From assembly GCF_019711535.1 (NCBI RefSeq), contig NZ_JAIGNP010000002.1:496001-560000 (forward strand): a stretch of DNA of 64,000 bases, in the 5' to 3' direction. Positions 15,997-25,232 of this stretch are shown here, piece after piece. This DNA is from Qipengyuania aestuarii. GTDB taxonomy: Bacteria; Pseudomonadota; Alphaproteobacteria; Sphingomonadales; Sphingomonadaceae. The position numbers and the translations under genes were made by a program. The first letter of the stretch is position 1; the number at the start of each line of letters is the position of its first letter. The notes below the pieces were generated by a model, which was not told where the DNA came from, did no database searches, and saw nothing but the letters and a program-made list of their open reading frames with translations.

Positions 15997-18864
15997 TCAC
16001 CCCAACCGTGCCAGCGCCGCACGCAGGCGGTCGATTTCGGCGGCGTGGAAGGCTGCATCGGCGCGGGCCTTTTCCACCGCTTCGGGCTTGGCGCGTTCGA
16101 CGAAATTGGCGTTGGAGAGCCGCCCGTTGAGGCTGCCGAATTCCTTCTGGCTGGTTTCCATCGCCTTGGCGAGCCGGGCCTTTTCCGCTTCCACATCGAT
16201 CACGCCTTCCAGCGGGATGATGAAGGCATCGTCGCCCGCACCGATCTGCATCGCCGCGCCTGAGGGGGCTTCGGCGAAATGCACCGGCGTCAGCCGCGCG
16301 AGGCGTTCGATCGCGGCGGCGTTTTCGTCCACCACCTTGCGGCCCAGCGCCGAGGGGGCGGGGAAAAAGGCTTCAAGCTTGGCTCCCGGCGCAATGCCGA
16401 GTTCGTTCTTCGCCGCGCGCACTGCGCTGGTCAGCGCGATCAGCCAGTCGATTTCCGCTTTGGCGGCAGGATCGACTTCGGCTTCGGGTTCGGGCCACTT
16501 CGCCGTGATGAGCGGGTAATCGGCGCGGTCGCCCTGCTTCGACCACAGTTCTTCGGTGATGAAGGGCATGAAGGGGTGGAGCATGACGAGGATCTGGTCG
16601 AGCGCCCAGCCGGCGACCGCTTTGGTTTCCTCGTCGAAATTGCCCTTGATGAGCTCGATATACCAATCGCAGAAGCGGTCCCACACGAAGTGATAGATCG
16701 TGTTGGCAGCGGCATCGAAGCGCAGGTCGGCCATGGCGGCGTCGAGCGCCTGTCTGGTCCCTACGACTTCGCCGATGATCCACTTGTTCACCGCCTGCGT
16801 GGCAGCGGGCGCGGCAATGCTCGTGCTCGCGCCGATGCCGTTGGCCTGGCAGAAACGGGTCGCGTTCCACAGCTTGGTAGCGAAGTTGCGATAGCCTTCG
16901 ACGCGGCGTTCATCCATCTTGATGTCGCGGCCCTGGCTTTCCATCGCAGACATGAAGAAGCGCAGCGCATCGGCGCCATACTGGTCGATCAGGCCCAGCG
17001 GATCGACGACATTGCCCTTGGACTTGGACATTTTCGCCCCGTCCGCCGCGCGCACCAGCCCATGCAGATACAGGCGCGGCCACGGTGCCTTGCCGGTCAG
17101 GTGCATGCCCTGCATCATCATGCGCGCATCCCAGAAGAACAGGATGTCGAAGCCCGAGATGAGCAGATTGTTGGGATAATGCTTTTCGAGCAGATCGGTC
17201 TTTTCCGGCCAGCCGAGCGTGGCGAAGGGCCACAGCGCGCTGGAGAACCACGTGTCGAGTACGTCGTTATCGCGATATATATGTATTCTGTCGCGGAAGA
17301 GTTCCGAGTCGGGCAAACTGCCAGACGACACGGCTTCATCCCATCGGAGGTAATCCTCCATGGAGTCATGGATGAAAAGCTCCTCGTCTAAGCCATAGTA
17401 TTCTTGGACAATTTTCTTCAGCTCGGTTTCGTTCTCGGCAACGAACTCTTGTTCTTGGATCGTCCACGAAAGGTCAGTTTCCGGTGCATCATCTGGTTTG
17501 ATCGCTGGACCATACCAGACAGGAATGCGGTGACCCCACCATAGCTGGCGGCTGACGCACCAGGGCTGGATATTGTCCATCCAGTTGAAGAAGGTCTTTT
17601 CCCAAGCTTTCGGGACGATTTCGATGGTCCCGTCCTTCACCGCCGCGATCGGGGCCGCGGCCAGCTTTTCGGCATCGACATACCACTGGTCGGTCAGCCA
17701 GGGTTCGATCACCACACCGCCGCGGTCGCCGAAGGGCGTTGCGATGGTGCGCGGTTCGGCGTCATGCTCTACCGGCTCGCCTTCCTTGTTCTTGGTGACG
17801 TGAGGAATGAGCAGGCCCAGTTCCTTCATCCGCGCCACCACCAGTTCGCGCGCGCCATCGACGCCATCGCGCCTGAAGCGGTGCAGGCCGATGAATTCTT
17901 CCGGCACCAGACCATCCGCAGTCTGGCAGACATTCGCTTCGCCATCGAGCATGTTGAGCATTTCGGCAGGCTTCATCCCTGCGCGCTTGCCCACGTCGAA
18001 ATCGTTGAAATCGTGGCCCGGCGTGATCTTCACCGCGCCCGAGCCGAGTTCGGGATCGGCGTGTTCATCGGCGACGATGGGCACGCGGCGGCCGGTGATG
18101 GGCAGCATGACATGCTTGCCGACGACCGATTTATAGCGCTCGTCATCGGGGTGAACCGCCACTGCCATATCGGCGAGCATGGTTTCCGGGCGTGTGGTGG
18201 CGACTTCGATGTAATCGCGGCCATCATCGAGCGTGACGCCGTCTTCCAGCGGATATTTGAAGTGCCAGAATCCGCCCTTCACATCGGTGGTCTCGACTTC
18301 GAGGTCGGAGATCGCGGTCTTCAGCTTGGGGTCCCAGTTCACCAGCCGCTTGTCGCGGTAGATCAGGCCGTCCTTGTGAAGATCGACGAAGGTCTTGAGC
18401 ACGGCGTTCGAGAAATGCTCGTCCATCGTGAACTGTTCGCGTGACCAGTCCATCGAACAGCCGAGGCGGCGCAGCTGGCGCGTGATCGTGCCGCCGCTTT
18501 CCTCTTTCCATTCCCACACCTTGCCCACGAACTGCTCGCGCGAATAATTCGTGCGCTTGTCCTGCTGCGCCTCAAGCTGGCGTTCGACCACCATTTGCGT
18601 CGCGATGCCGGCATGGTCGACCCCGACCACCCACAGCGCATCCTTTCCGCGCAGCCGTTCATAGCGGATCACCACGTCCTGCAGCGTGTTGTCGAGCGCG
18701 TGGCCGATATGCAGGCTGCCGGTGACGTTCGGCGGCGGGTTCACGATGGTGAAGGGCTCCGCATCGGGGCGGTCGGGGCGGAAAAGGCCGTTTTCCTCCC
18801 AATGCGCGTACCAGCGCTGTTCGATTTCGGCCGGGTCGAAGGTCTTGGATAGCTCGGTGCTCAT
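15997..18864 (-). CDS. valS: Valyl-tRNA synthetase
   Basis: A 955-residue class I synthetase charging tRNA-Val, with editing domain. The HIGH signature is at residues 52-55 ([12 protein letters not shown]), the KMSKS loop near residue 609 ([13 protein letters not shown]), and a C-terminal coiled coil ([21 protein letters not shown]) closes the protein. The start [10 protein letters not shown] is chosen over an upstream ATG by alignment with the family. Between VWYGP (about residue 449) and [14 protein letters not shown] (about 533) there are some 80 residues where bacterial ValS proteins usually have about 35. The DNA of this part is visibly less GC-rich. Confidence 0.96.
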   Translation of the reverse strand: MSTELSKTFDPAEIEQRWYAHWEENGLFRPDRPDAEPFTIVNPPPNVTGSLHIGHALDNTLQDVVIRYERLRGKDALWVVGVDHAGIATQMVVERQLEAQQDKRTNYSREQFVGKVWEWKEESGGTITRQLRRLGCSMDWSREQFTMDEHFSNAVLKTFVDLHKDGLIYRDKRLVNWDPKLKTAISDLEVETTDVKGGFWHFKYPLEDGVTLDDGRDYIEVATTRPETMLADMAVAVHPDDERYKSVVGKHVMLPITGRRVPIVADEHADPELGSGAVKITPGHDFNDFDVGKRAGMKPAEMLNMLDGEANVCQTADGLVPEEFIGLHRFRRDGVDGARELVVARMKELGLLIPHVTKNKEGEPVEHDAEPRTIATPFGDRGGVVIEPWLTDQWYVDAEKLAAAPIAAVKDGTIEIVPKAWEKTFFNWMDNIQPWCVSRQLWWGHRIPVWYGPAIKPDDAPETDLSWTIQEQEFVAENETELKKIVQEYYGLDEELFIHDSMEDYLRWDEAVSSGSLPDSELFRDRIHIYRDNDVLDTWFSSALWPFATLGWPEKTDLLEKHYPNNLLISGFDILFFWDARMMMQGMHLTGKAPWPRLYLHGLVRAADGAKMSKSKGNVVDPLGLIDQYGADALRFFMSAMESQGRDIKMDERRVEGYRNFATKLWNATRFCQANGIGASTSIAAPAATQAVNKWIIGEVVGTRQALDAAMADLRFDAAANTIYHFVWDRFCDWYIELIKGNFDEETKAVAGWALDQILVMLHPFMPFITEELWSKQGDRADYPLITAKWPEPEAEVDPAAKAEIDWLIALTSAVRAAKNELGIAPGAKLEAFFPAPSALGRKVVDENAAAIERLARLTPVHFAEAPSGAAMQIGAGDDAFIIPLEGVIDVEAEKARLAKAMETSQKEFGSLNGRLSNANFVERAKPEAVEKARADAAFHAAEIDRLRAALARLG
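17268..17512 (-). other. Low-GC insertion segment inside valS
   Basis: This in-frame segment encodes acidic sequence such as [19 protein letters not shown] and [15 protein letters not shown], just before the DVLDTWFSS motif. Its codons are much more AT-rich than the rest of valS (for example runs such as ATATATATGTATTCTG). It looks like an inserted or recombined patch that keeps the frame. Confidence 0.6.
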
Positions 18865-18967
18865 GGCAGAGCCTTTGCCAGCGCCTTTTGTGCGATGCAA
18901 CGCCGTATGGGATTGTGAAGGATACCGGCTTGTTTACCGTGTCGTTTCGCCGCATACGCTGAACCGA

Positions 18968-20077
18968 ATGGCGCGGTTGGCTGAATATGACATCGAAGAC
19001 GGTGATGGGGGTGCGGTACTGACGCTCTCCGGACCGTATCTTGTATCGACGATCGGTGCGCTCGACGGAGAGCTGCGCAAGATCGACGGGCCGATCGCCC
19101 GGGTGGACTTGTCCGATGTGACCGAAATCGACACGGTCGGCGCGTGGATCGCCTGCAATATCGCCAGCGAACACGAAGCCGAGATCACCGGTGCAAGCGA
19201 GCGGGCGCAGCGCCTGCTCGGCGCGCTCGAAGGTACGGGCAGCGAACAGGACATGCGGCCGGAACGCCTGCCGGTGTGGACCCGCGTGCCCGATGCGATG
19301 GGCGAAAAGGTCTATAACGCCCGCAGCGGGATCGTCGGTGTCGTCAGTTTCCTCGGCGCCCTGCTTATTTCGGCGGGCAATCTGATCCGCCATCCGCGCC
19401 GCTTCCGTACCGTGGCGCTGGTCAAGCAGCTGGAACTGGTCGGTGTGGCCGCTTTGCCGATCATCGGCCTGATGAGCTTCCTCATCGGCGTGGTCATCGC
19501 GCAGCAAGGCGCGGTGCAGCTGGCGGCATTCGGCGCGGAAACGCTGACAGTGAATCTCGTCGGGCGCATCACGCTGCGCGAACTGGGGGTGCTGATGACC
19601 GCGATCATGGTGGCGGGCCGTTCGGGCAGCGCCTTTGCCGCGGAAATCGGCACGATGAAGCTGACCGAGGAAATCGACGCCATGCGCACCATCGGGATCG
19701 CCCCGATGGAAGCGCTGGTGATCCCGCGCATCATGGCCGCCGTGCTGATGATGCCGCTGCTGGGCTTTTACGCCTCCTGCATGGCGATCATCGGCGGCGC
19801 AGTGGTAGGTGAGCTCATGCTGGGCATCCCCTTCTGGACCTTCCTTTCGCGCATTCAAGACGTCGTGCCGACCTATGACGTGTGGGTCGGCCTGCTGAAA
19901 GCACCCGTCTTCGGACTGATCGTGGCGCTGGCGGGCTGTTACAACGGCATGCAGGTGAAGGGCAATTCGGAGGAAGTCGGGCGGCGAACGACCCTGTCGG
20001 TGGTGGCGGCGATCTTCGCCGTGATCGTGCTCGATGCCTTTTTCGCCGTCTTCTTCACCAAGGTGGGCTGGGCCTGA
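18968..20077 (+). CDS. mlaE: MlaE-type ABC permease with N-terminal STAS domain
   Basis: A 369-residue inner-membrane permease of the MCE/Mla lipid transporter. Residues about 1-95 form a STAS-like domain (DLSDVTEIDTVGAWIACN), a fusion common in alphaproteobacteria where other bacteria use a separate MlaB. The MlaE part includes MSFLIGVVIAQQGAVQL, AGRSGSAFAAEIGTMKLTEEIDA and the terminal helices. It moves phospholipids between inner and outer membrane. The next gene starts in the overlapping TGATG. The frame is open further upstream into the valS intergenic region, but the STAS homology starts at MARLAEYDIE. Confidence 0.92.
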   Translation: MARLAEYDIEDGDGGAVLTLSGPYLVSTIGALDGELRKIDGPIARVDLSDVTEIDTVGAWIACNIASEHEAEITGASERAQRLLGALEGTGSEQDMRPERLPVWTRVPDAMGEKVYNARSGIVGVVSFLGALLISAGNLIRHPRRFRTVALVKQLELVGVAALPIIGLMSFLIGVVIAQQGAVQLAAFGAETLTVNLVGRITLRELGVLMTAIMVAGRSGSAFAAEIGTMKLTEEIDAMRTIGIAPMEALVIPRIMAAVLMMPLLGFYASCMAIIGGAVVGELMLGIPFWTFLSRIQDVVPTYDVWVGLLKAPVFGLIVALAGCYNGMQVKGNSEEVGRRTTLSVVAAIFAVIVLDAFFAVFFTKVGWA

Positions 20078-20994
20078 TGGCGGACGAACAGGACAAGGGC
20101 GACAACGCCAAGGGCCCCGCGCGCCGGCACGAGCGTTTCCGCGGCGAATATCCGATTGTGGTCGAAGGGCTGGTAAACCGCTTCGGCGAACAGGTGATTC
20201 ACGACGATCTCGACCTCAAGGTGAAGCGCGGCGAAATCCTCGGCGTGGTCGGCGGATCGGGGACCGGCAAGTCGGTGCTCATGCGCTCGATCATCGGCCT
20301 GCAGCCGCCAGCCGAAGGCGATATCAGGGTGTTCGACAAGTCGATCGTCGATGCCGAACCCGATGCGGAAATCGGCGTTCGCGATCGCTGGGGCGTGCTG
20401 TTCCAGGGCGGGGCGCTGTTCTCCACCCTGACCGTGGGCGAAAATGTCGAAGTGCCGCTCAAGCAGTTCTACCCCGAGATATCCGACACGCTGCGCCATG
20501 AGATCGCGCGCTACAAGATCATGCTCTCGGGTCTGCCCGAAGAGGCGGTGAACAAATATCCGAGCGAGCTTTCGGGCGGCATGAAGAAACGCGCCGGGCT
20601 GGCGCGCGCGCTGGCGCTCGATCCCGAACTGCTGTTCCTCGACGAGCCGACCGCGGGCCTCGACCCGATCGGCGCGGCGGCGTTCGACAATCTCACCCGC
20701 GAACTGAAGGAAACGCTCGGTCTCACGGTGTTCCTGATCACGCACGATCTCGATACGCTGCATGAAATCTGCGACCGCGTCGCGGTGCTGGCGGACAAGC
20801 AGGTGATCGCGGTGGATACCGTGCCCAAGCTGATGGAACTCGATCATCCCTGGATCCAGGAATATTTCAACGGGCCGCGCGGACGGGCGGCGCTGACTGC
20901 CCAGGCGCTCGACGAACTGCGGCGTCACATGGACATGCCGGTCGCGGCCCACGCGGTCAAAGCGTTGGACAACGCCCCGGAAAAGAAGGCATAG
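20077..20994 (+). CDS. mlaF: MlaF-type ABC transporter ATP-binding protein
   Basis: A 305-residue ATPase powering the Mla lipid transporter. Walker A is GGSGTGKS at 59-66, the signature LSGGMKKRAGLARAL starts near 165, and Walker B LLFLDEPTAGLDP is near 185. The FQGGALFSTLTVGENVEVPL segment is typical of MlaF. It starts at ATG 20077, sharing its A with the mlaE stop. The C-terminal tail (about residues 265-305) is longer than in the E. coli protein. Confidence 0.93.
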   Translation: MADEQDKGDNAKGPARRHERFRGEYPIVVEGLVNRFGEQVIHDDLDLKVKRGEILGVVGGSGTGKSVLMRSIIGLQPPAEGDIRVFDKSIVDAEPDAEIGVRDRWGVLFQGGALFSTLTVGENVEVPLKQFYPEISDTLRHEIARYKIMLSGLPEEAVNKYPSELSGGMKKRAGLARALALDPELLFLDEPTAGLDPIGAAAFDNLTRELKETLGLTVFLITHDLDTLHEICDRVAVLADKQVIAVDTVPKLMELDHPWIQEYFNGPRGRAALTAQALDELRRHMDMPVAAHAVKALDNAPEKKA

Positions 20995-21003
20995 GCGAAG
21001 AAC

Positions 21004-21951
21004 ATGGAAACGCGGGCAAATTACGTTTGGGTAGGGGCGGTGACGCTTGCGGTGCTGGCAGCGCTGGCGCTGTTCATCGTCTGGATTGCCCGCTGGGGCG
21101 AAGGCGACCAGAAGGAGTACGACATCTTCTTCAAGGAAAGCGTATCAGGCCTCGCCAACGGCAGCCAGGTGAGCTTTGCCGGCGTGCCTGTCGGCCAGGT
21201 GAGCCAGATCGTCCTGTGGGAAAAGGACCCTGAATTCGTCCGCGTGCGCATCAGCGTGAAGGAAGAAGTGCCGATCCTCGTGGGCACCACCGCCACGATC
21301 CAGGGCAGCTTCACTGGCGTGTCCACCATCCTGCTCGACGGCGCGCGCAGCGGCGCTCCGCCGATTTCCTGTGGCACCACGGCTTGCACCGAAGGCGTGC
21401 CGATCATTCCGCCCAAGGACGGCGGCCTCAACGCGCTGCTGTCGAACGCGCCGCTGCTGCTCGAACGGCTGGCGACGCTGACCGAGCGGCTGACGCAGTT
21501 GCTCGACGACCAGAACCAGGGCGAGATTGCGGGCATCCTGGCCAATACCAACCAGATGACGGCTGAACTGGCCGATGCTGCGCCGCAGTTCGAGCGGACG
21601 ATGGCGGAATTGCAGGTCACTCTGCGCGAAGCCTCCGAAGCGCTCGATGAATTCGAGAATGTCACGGCTTCGACCGACCGCCTGCTCAACCAGGAAGGGG
21701 CGGCGCTGGCCGACCAGCTGCGCACCACGCTGAAGCAGGCTGGCAATGCCTCCGAGGAACTGCAGGGTGTGCTCGCCGAAGCGCGTCCGGCAACGCGGCA
21801 GCTGACCGAAAGCACGCTGCCTGCCGCCGAAGCCACGCTGCGCGATCTGCGGGCGACGAGCAAATCGCTGCGTGAAGTGACCGAGAAGATCGATGAACAG
21901 GGTGCGGGCGCACTGCTCAACAGCAAGCCGCTGCCCGATTACAAGCCGTGA
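21004..21951 (+). CDS. mlaD: MlaD family substrate-binding protein (MCE domain)
   Basis: A 315-residue membrane-anchored periplasmic protein. One transmembrane helix (VWVGAVTLAVLAALALFIVWIA) precedes the MCE domain (YDIFFKESVSGLANGSQVSFAGVPVGQVSQI). A long helical tail (residues about 150-300) probably extends the lipid tunnel. It follows mlaF by 9 bp, and its last codons overlap the reading frame preceding the lipoprotein gene. Function by family: shuttles phospholipids between the membranes. Confidence 0.92.
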   Translation: METRANYVWVGAVTLAVLAALALFIVWIARWGEGDQKEYDIFFKESVSGLANGSQVSFAGVPVGQVSQIVLWEKDPEFVRVRISVKEEVPILVGTTATIQGSFTGVSTILLDGARSGAPPISCGTTACTEGVPIIPPKDGGLNALLSNAPLLLERLATLTERLTQLLDDQNQGEIAGILANTNQMTAELADAAPQFERTMAELQVTLREASEALDEFENVTASTDRLLNQEGAALADQLRTTLKQAGNASEELQGVLAEARPATRQLTESTLPAAEATLRDLRATSKSLREVTEKIDEQGAGALLNSKPLPDYKP

Positions 21952-21968
21952 GAAGGGGCCGACCCGCG

Positions 21969-22553
21969 ATGACCAAGTTTTTCAAATTCGCCACGCTGAC
22001 ACCGGCGCTCCTGCTCGGCGGCTGCATCTCCTTCGGCGGTGATGCACCCGACAGCCTGCTGACGCTGACGCCCGCGGCCACTGCGCCCGCGGGCTCCGGC
22101 GCGTCGAGCAACTCGGGGACGGCAATCGCCCTGATGGAATTCGAAGCGCCCAGCGCTCTCGACGTGACGCGCGTACCGGTGCAGGTGAGCGACACCGAGC
22201 TTGCCTATCTCGAAGACGCGGTCTGGGTCGAAAAGCCCGCGCGCCTGTTCCGCCGGTTGATCGCCGAAACTATCCGCACCCGCTCAAAGCGAGTCGTGAT
22301 CGATGGGGACGATCCCGGCGTGCTGGCCAACAACCGTCTCACCGGCACCATGCGCCAGTTCGGCTATGATGCACGGACCAGCAGCGTGGTCGTGGTCTTC
22401 GACGCCGTGCGTCCGGGCGAGGGCAGCGATGTCGTCACCCGCCGTTTCGAGGCCACCGTGCCGGGGGTCCTGCCCGAAACCGCGAGCGTGGGCCCGGCGC
22501 TCAACCAGGCGGCCAACGACGTGGCCGCGCAAATCGCCGAGTGGGTCGGGTAG
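21969..22553 (+). CDS. ABC-type transport auxiliary lipoprotein (Mla/Pqi-type component)
   Basis: A 194-residue lipoprotein with lipobox LLGGC (Cys19) and the ABC_trans_aux (DUF330, PqiC-like) fold: VWVEKPARLFRRLIAETIRTR and a C-terminal ALNQAANDVAAQIAEWVG helix. In alphaproteobacteria this outer-membrane lipoprotein is the fourth gene of the mla operon and is thought to dock the MCE assembly to the outer membrane. The ATG at 21969 is preferred over a GTG upstream. The gene ends the operon. Confidence 0.85.
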   Translation: MTKFFKFATLTPALLLGGCISFGGDAPDSLLTLTPAATAPAGSGASSNSGTAIALMEFEAPSALDVTRVPVQVSDTELAYLEDAVWVEKPARLFRRLIAETIRTRSKRVVIDGDDPGVLANNRLTGTMRQFGYDARTSSVVVVFDAVRPGEGSDVVTRRFEATVPGVLPETASVGPALNQAANDVAAQIAEWVG

Positions 22554-22611
22554 TGTCCGCTAACGGCCTGTTTCTTACGATCGCTTTGGAGGCGGTCACA
22601 GAACGCCTTCG

Positions 22612-23166
22612 CTAGAAAAGGCTCCTCAGGGCTTCTTCGTTCAAATCAAGACGTGCTCCCAACCCTTGGGCCTCGTCTTCTAGCCACGCGAGCGTGGCGT
22701 TGGCGAAGGCTGCCATGCCGGCGCGCGCGGCAAGCGCCGCCTGCAGATCCGGAACGCCGCGTGCTTTCAAGGCCGTGGCAAGCGCGTCGGAAAGCGCGGC
22801 CAGCTTCATCAGCTCGCGTTCGTGAAGCGCCGGGGTCGCCGATATGACCTCCTGCCGGGGTTTTGAGAATGATCGGTTGTCCTCGAGCAACTGGGTGACC
22901 GATCGAAATGCGCGGAACAGCGTATCGATGGGGCCCATGTATTCCGGCGCATCGGCGATCGACGATGTCAACGCTTCGACCAGAATTGCCTGCCCATCGA
23001 ACAGCACCTCGCGCTTATCGGGGAAGTGGCGGAAGAAGGTCCGCTCGGTCACGCCCGCGCGCGCGGCGATCTCTGCAGCCGTCACGCCATCGAAACCGCG
23101 GTCTCTGAAGAGCTGTACCGCCGCTTGCTGCAACCGCGCGCGCGCATTTAATCGCTGTTCTGCCAT
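22612..23166 (-). CDS. TetR family transcriptional regulator
   Basis: A 184-residue repressor with the TetR helix-turn-helix at residues about 10-55 (ARLQQAAVQLFRDRGFDGVTAAEIAARAGVTERTFFRHFPDK). The C-terminal ligand domain is of the type found in many Actinobacteria-like and sphingomonad regulators. It is divergent from an SDR gene, and a perfect 15-bp inverted repeat occupies the gap. Autoregulation and control of the neighbour by a small ligand are therefore likely. Confidence 0.9.
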   Translation of the reverse strand: MAEQRLNARARLQQAAVQLFRDRGFDGVTAAEIAARAGVTERTFFRHFPDKREVLFDGQAILVEALTSSIADAPEYMGPIDTLFRAFRSVTQLLEDNRSFSKPRQEVISATPALHERELMKLAALSDALATALKARGVPDLQAALAARAGMAAFANATLAWLEDEAQGLGARLDLNEEALRSLF

Positions 23167-23176
23167 ATCTCTCCTT

Positions 23177-23212
23177 GTCAGTCACTGACATTAGCCTATG
23201 TCAGTGACTGAC
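23177..23212. promoter_or_regulatory. TetR operator, perfect 15-bp inverted repeat
   Basis: GTCAGTCACTGACAT (23177-23191) and ATGTCAGTGACTGAC (23198-23212) are exact reverse complements separated by TAGCCT. Each arm is itself a near-palindrome (TCAGT-ACTGA). It starts 10 bp upstream of the tetR start and lies 46 bp before the SDR start, the expected position for repression of both. Confidence 0.88.
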
Positions 23213-23258
23213 GGCATTTCCCGCTGTCTGTTTGCCTTATAGCAGCAAGGAGGTTGCG

Positions 23259-24146
23259 ATGAATATATTCCTGACGGGTGCCAATGGCTGGATCGGTTCG
23301 ACCGTTGCGCGCGAGTTGATGGCCGCTGGCCATTCGGTCACCGGCCTGGTGCGATCGGCGGACAAGGGCGCGGCACTCGAAGCTCAAGGCGGGAAAGTAG
23401 TGCTCGGCTCGCTCGGCGATCGGGACGTTCTTCGCCGCGGTGCGGAAGCTGCGGATGGTATCGTGCATACGGCATTCGGCGCAGACTTCTCTCGCATAGG
23501 TGAGCTGGCCGCCGAAGAGACTGCGGCGATAAAGACCTTCGGTGAGGTATTTGCCGGATCGCCGCGACCAATAGTCGTCACCAGTGGCTTTTTGCACCTG
23601 GACGGCGGGGAAGCGAAAGAGACCGATCGGCCTTCAGTGTGGCCCGTTTTTCCGCGCGCCTCCGAACAGACTGCGTTCAGGCTGGCCGAGCGCGGCATCC
23701 ACGCCGCCGTCGTCCGCAATCCGCGATCGGTCCACGGCAAGGGCGAAACACATGGTTTCGTCCCCATGCTCGCTGCGGTGGCCCGCAAAAAAGGCGTGTC
23801 CGCTTATATCGGCGACGGCGCGAACCTTTGGCCTGCGGTCCATCGTCTGGATTGTGCGCGCGTCTATCGTCTTGCCGTCGAACGCGGCGCCATTGGCGAA
23901 GCCTATCACGCGGTTGCCGAAGAAGGCGTCCCCTACCGCGCGATCGCCGAAGCGATCGGCCGCCAGCTCGGCCTGCCGACCAAATCGCTGACAGAGGAAG
24001 AGGCGGAAGCGCATTTCGGTCCGCTGGCGATGTGGGTCGGCAATGATGGTCCCGCTTCGAGCGCATGGACCAGGAAGACACTCGGCTGGTCACCCGAGCA
24101 GGTCGGTATCGTGGCCGACATAGAGCAGCCGGATTATTCGAAATAG
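23259..24146 (+). CDS. NAD-dependent epimerase/dehydratase-like SDR protein
   Basis: A 295-residue extended/atypical SDR with the nucleotide motif MNIFLTGANGWIGSTV, conserved LVRSADKG and HTAFGADFSRIGE. The classical Y-x3-K pair is not evident: the corresponding region reads PRASEQTAFRLAERG, as in several atypical SDRs. The reaction therefore cannot be predicted. AAGGAGG lies 8 bp before the ATG. The divergent TetR regulator and operator suggest induction by a small compound, as in detoxification genes. Confidence 0.85.
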   Translation: MNIFLTGANGWIGSTVARELMAAGHSVTGLVRSADKGAALEAQGGKVVLGSLGDRDVLRRGAEAADGIVHTAFGADFSRIGELAAEETAAIKTFGEVFAGSPRPIVVTSGFLHLDGGEAKETDRPSVWPVFPRASEQTAFRLAERGIHAAVVRNPRSVHGKGETHGFVPMLAAVARKKGVSAYIGDGANLWPAVHRLDCARVYRLAVERGAIGEAYHAVAEEGVPYRAIAEAIGRQLGLPTKSLTEEEAEAHFGPLAMWVGNDGPASSAWTRKTLGWSPEQVGIVADIEQPDYSK

Positions 24147-24359
24147 GGTCTTGCGATCTTCATGGCGGGTGAGCGGCAGCGCCCGTCACGGGCAAAAGTC
24201 CTTTGCGAAGATGGCAGCTTTGTCATCCTTGGTCTGTGGTGGGGCTGGCACGCGCTCGTTCCGGAACCGGACGCTCTTCAATGCCTGCCAAACACCATCT
24301 TGAAGGGTGAGGAGCGCCAACAGCAGTTTCGACCTGCAATCGGCGCTCCTTCGGAATGG
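24147..24359. other. Intergenic spacer, nothing recognised
   Basis: The 213 bp between two convergent SDR genes hold no persuasive coding frame. CGGGCGCTG-type short inverted repeats occur but without a U-tract. Confidence 0.4.
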
Positions 24360-25085
24360 CTACATCCCAGCTGCCGTCGGGCGAACGATCACCTCGTTGA
24401 TGTCAACGCCGTCCGGCTGTTCCAAAGCGTAACGAATGGCCCGCGCGATCGCGTCCGGCGTCAGCGACTTTTGCCGCCACGTCGTCAGCGCGGACGCGAT
24501 CTCCGGATCGGTTATGTCGTTGCCCAGCTCTGTCTCCACAACTCCGGGCGAGATGATCGTGGTGCGGATATCGTCGTGTTCCTGCCGAAGCCCCTCCGTG
24601 ATCGCCCATACTGCGTATTTGGTCGCACAATAGACCGCCGCACTTGGCATCACCATGTGGGCCGCAATCGAGGCGACATTGACCACATGCCCGGAACCTT
24701 GGTCGATGAAGCGAGGCAGCACCGAAGCAATCCCGTTCAGCACGCCGCGAATATTGACGTCGATCATGCGGGACCACTCGTCCTGTTTCAGCGCGGCGAG
24801 GGGGGAGAGGGGCATGACGCCGGCGTTGTTGATGAGCACGTCCACGCTTCCGAACCGTTCTTGCGCCGCCGCAGCGAACGCCTGGAAGTCTTGGGCATCC
24901 GTCACGTCCAGCGATTGCCACGCTACGGCATCCCCCAGTTCGCTTGCGAGCGCTTCCAACCGGTCGGTGCGGCGCGCGCCGATGAACAGCTTCGCGCCCG
25001 TCGCGGCCAGTTCGCGGACGGTTGCCTCGCCGATCCCGCTCGAAGCGCCGGTGATCAGCACGGTCTTTTCGATTGTTTTTGTCAT
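24360..25085 (-). CDS. SDR family oxidoreductase
   Basis: A 241-residue classical short-chain dehydrogenase. The cofactor motif is LITGASSGIGEATVREL, the NNAG motif is in VDVLINNAGVMPLSPL, and the catalytic Ser plus Y-x3-K are in NVASIAAHMVMPSAAVYCATKYAV. The ATG at 25085 is used; the frame extends 63 codons upstream without homology. The divergent AraC-type regulator 147 bp away probably controls it. This SDR/AraC pair is common in proteobacteria. The substrate is unknown. Confidence 0.88.
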   Translation of the reverse strand: MTKTIEKTVLITGASSGIGEATVRELAATGAKLFIGARRTDRLEALASELGDAVAWQSLDVTDAQDFQAFAAAAQERFGSVDVLINNAGVMPLSPLAALKQDEWSRMIDVNIRGVLNGIASVLPRFIDQGSGHVVNVASIAAHMVMPSAAVYCATKYAVWAITEGLRQEHDDIRTTIISPGVVETELGNDITDPEIASALTTWRQKSLTPDAIARAIRYALEQPDGVDINEVIVRPTAAGM

Positions 25086-25232
25086 GCCAGTTCCTCTTTC
25101 TGTCTGGTTGAAAGGCAGATAGGACGCTGGTTGCGAAGGCGTGAGCTTGATCCGCTGCAATCCTTGCCTGATCCTCCAGAATTGACGCCCCATGGATTGC
25201 GGAGTGGCGCTGTGCAGTGGCAAGGCAGAGGG

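Noticed and set aside
23259..24146. Classical SDR with Y-x3-K active site
   Set aside because: The motif could not be located; the gene is described as an atypical SDR instead.
24162..25232. Long N-terminal extension of the AraC regulator on the plus strand
   Set aside because: The extension lies antisense to the SDR gene; regulator homology starts only at 25233 with its own ribosome binding site.
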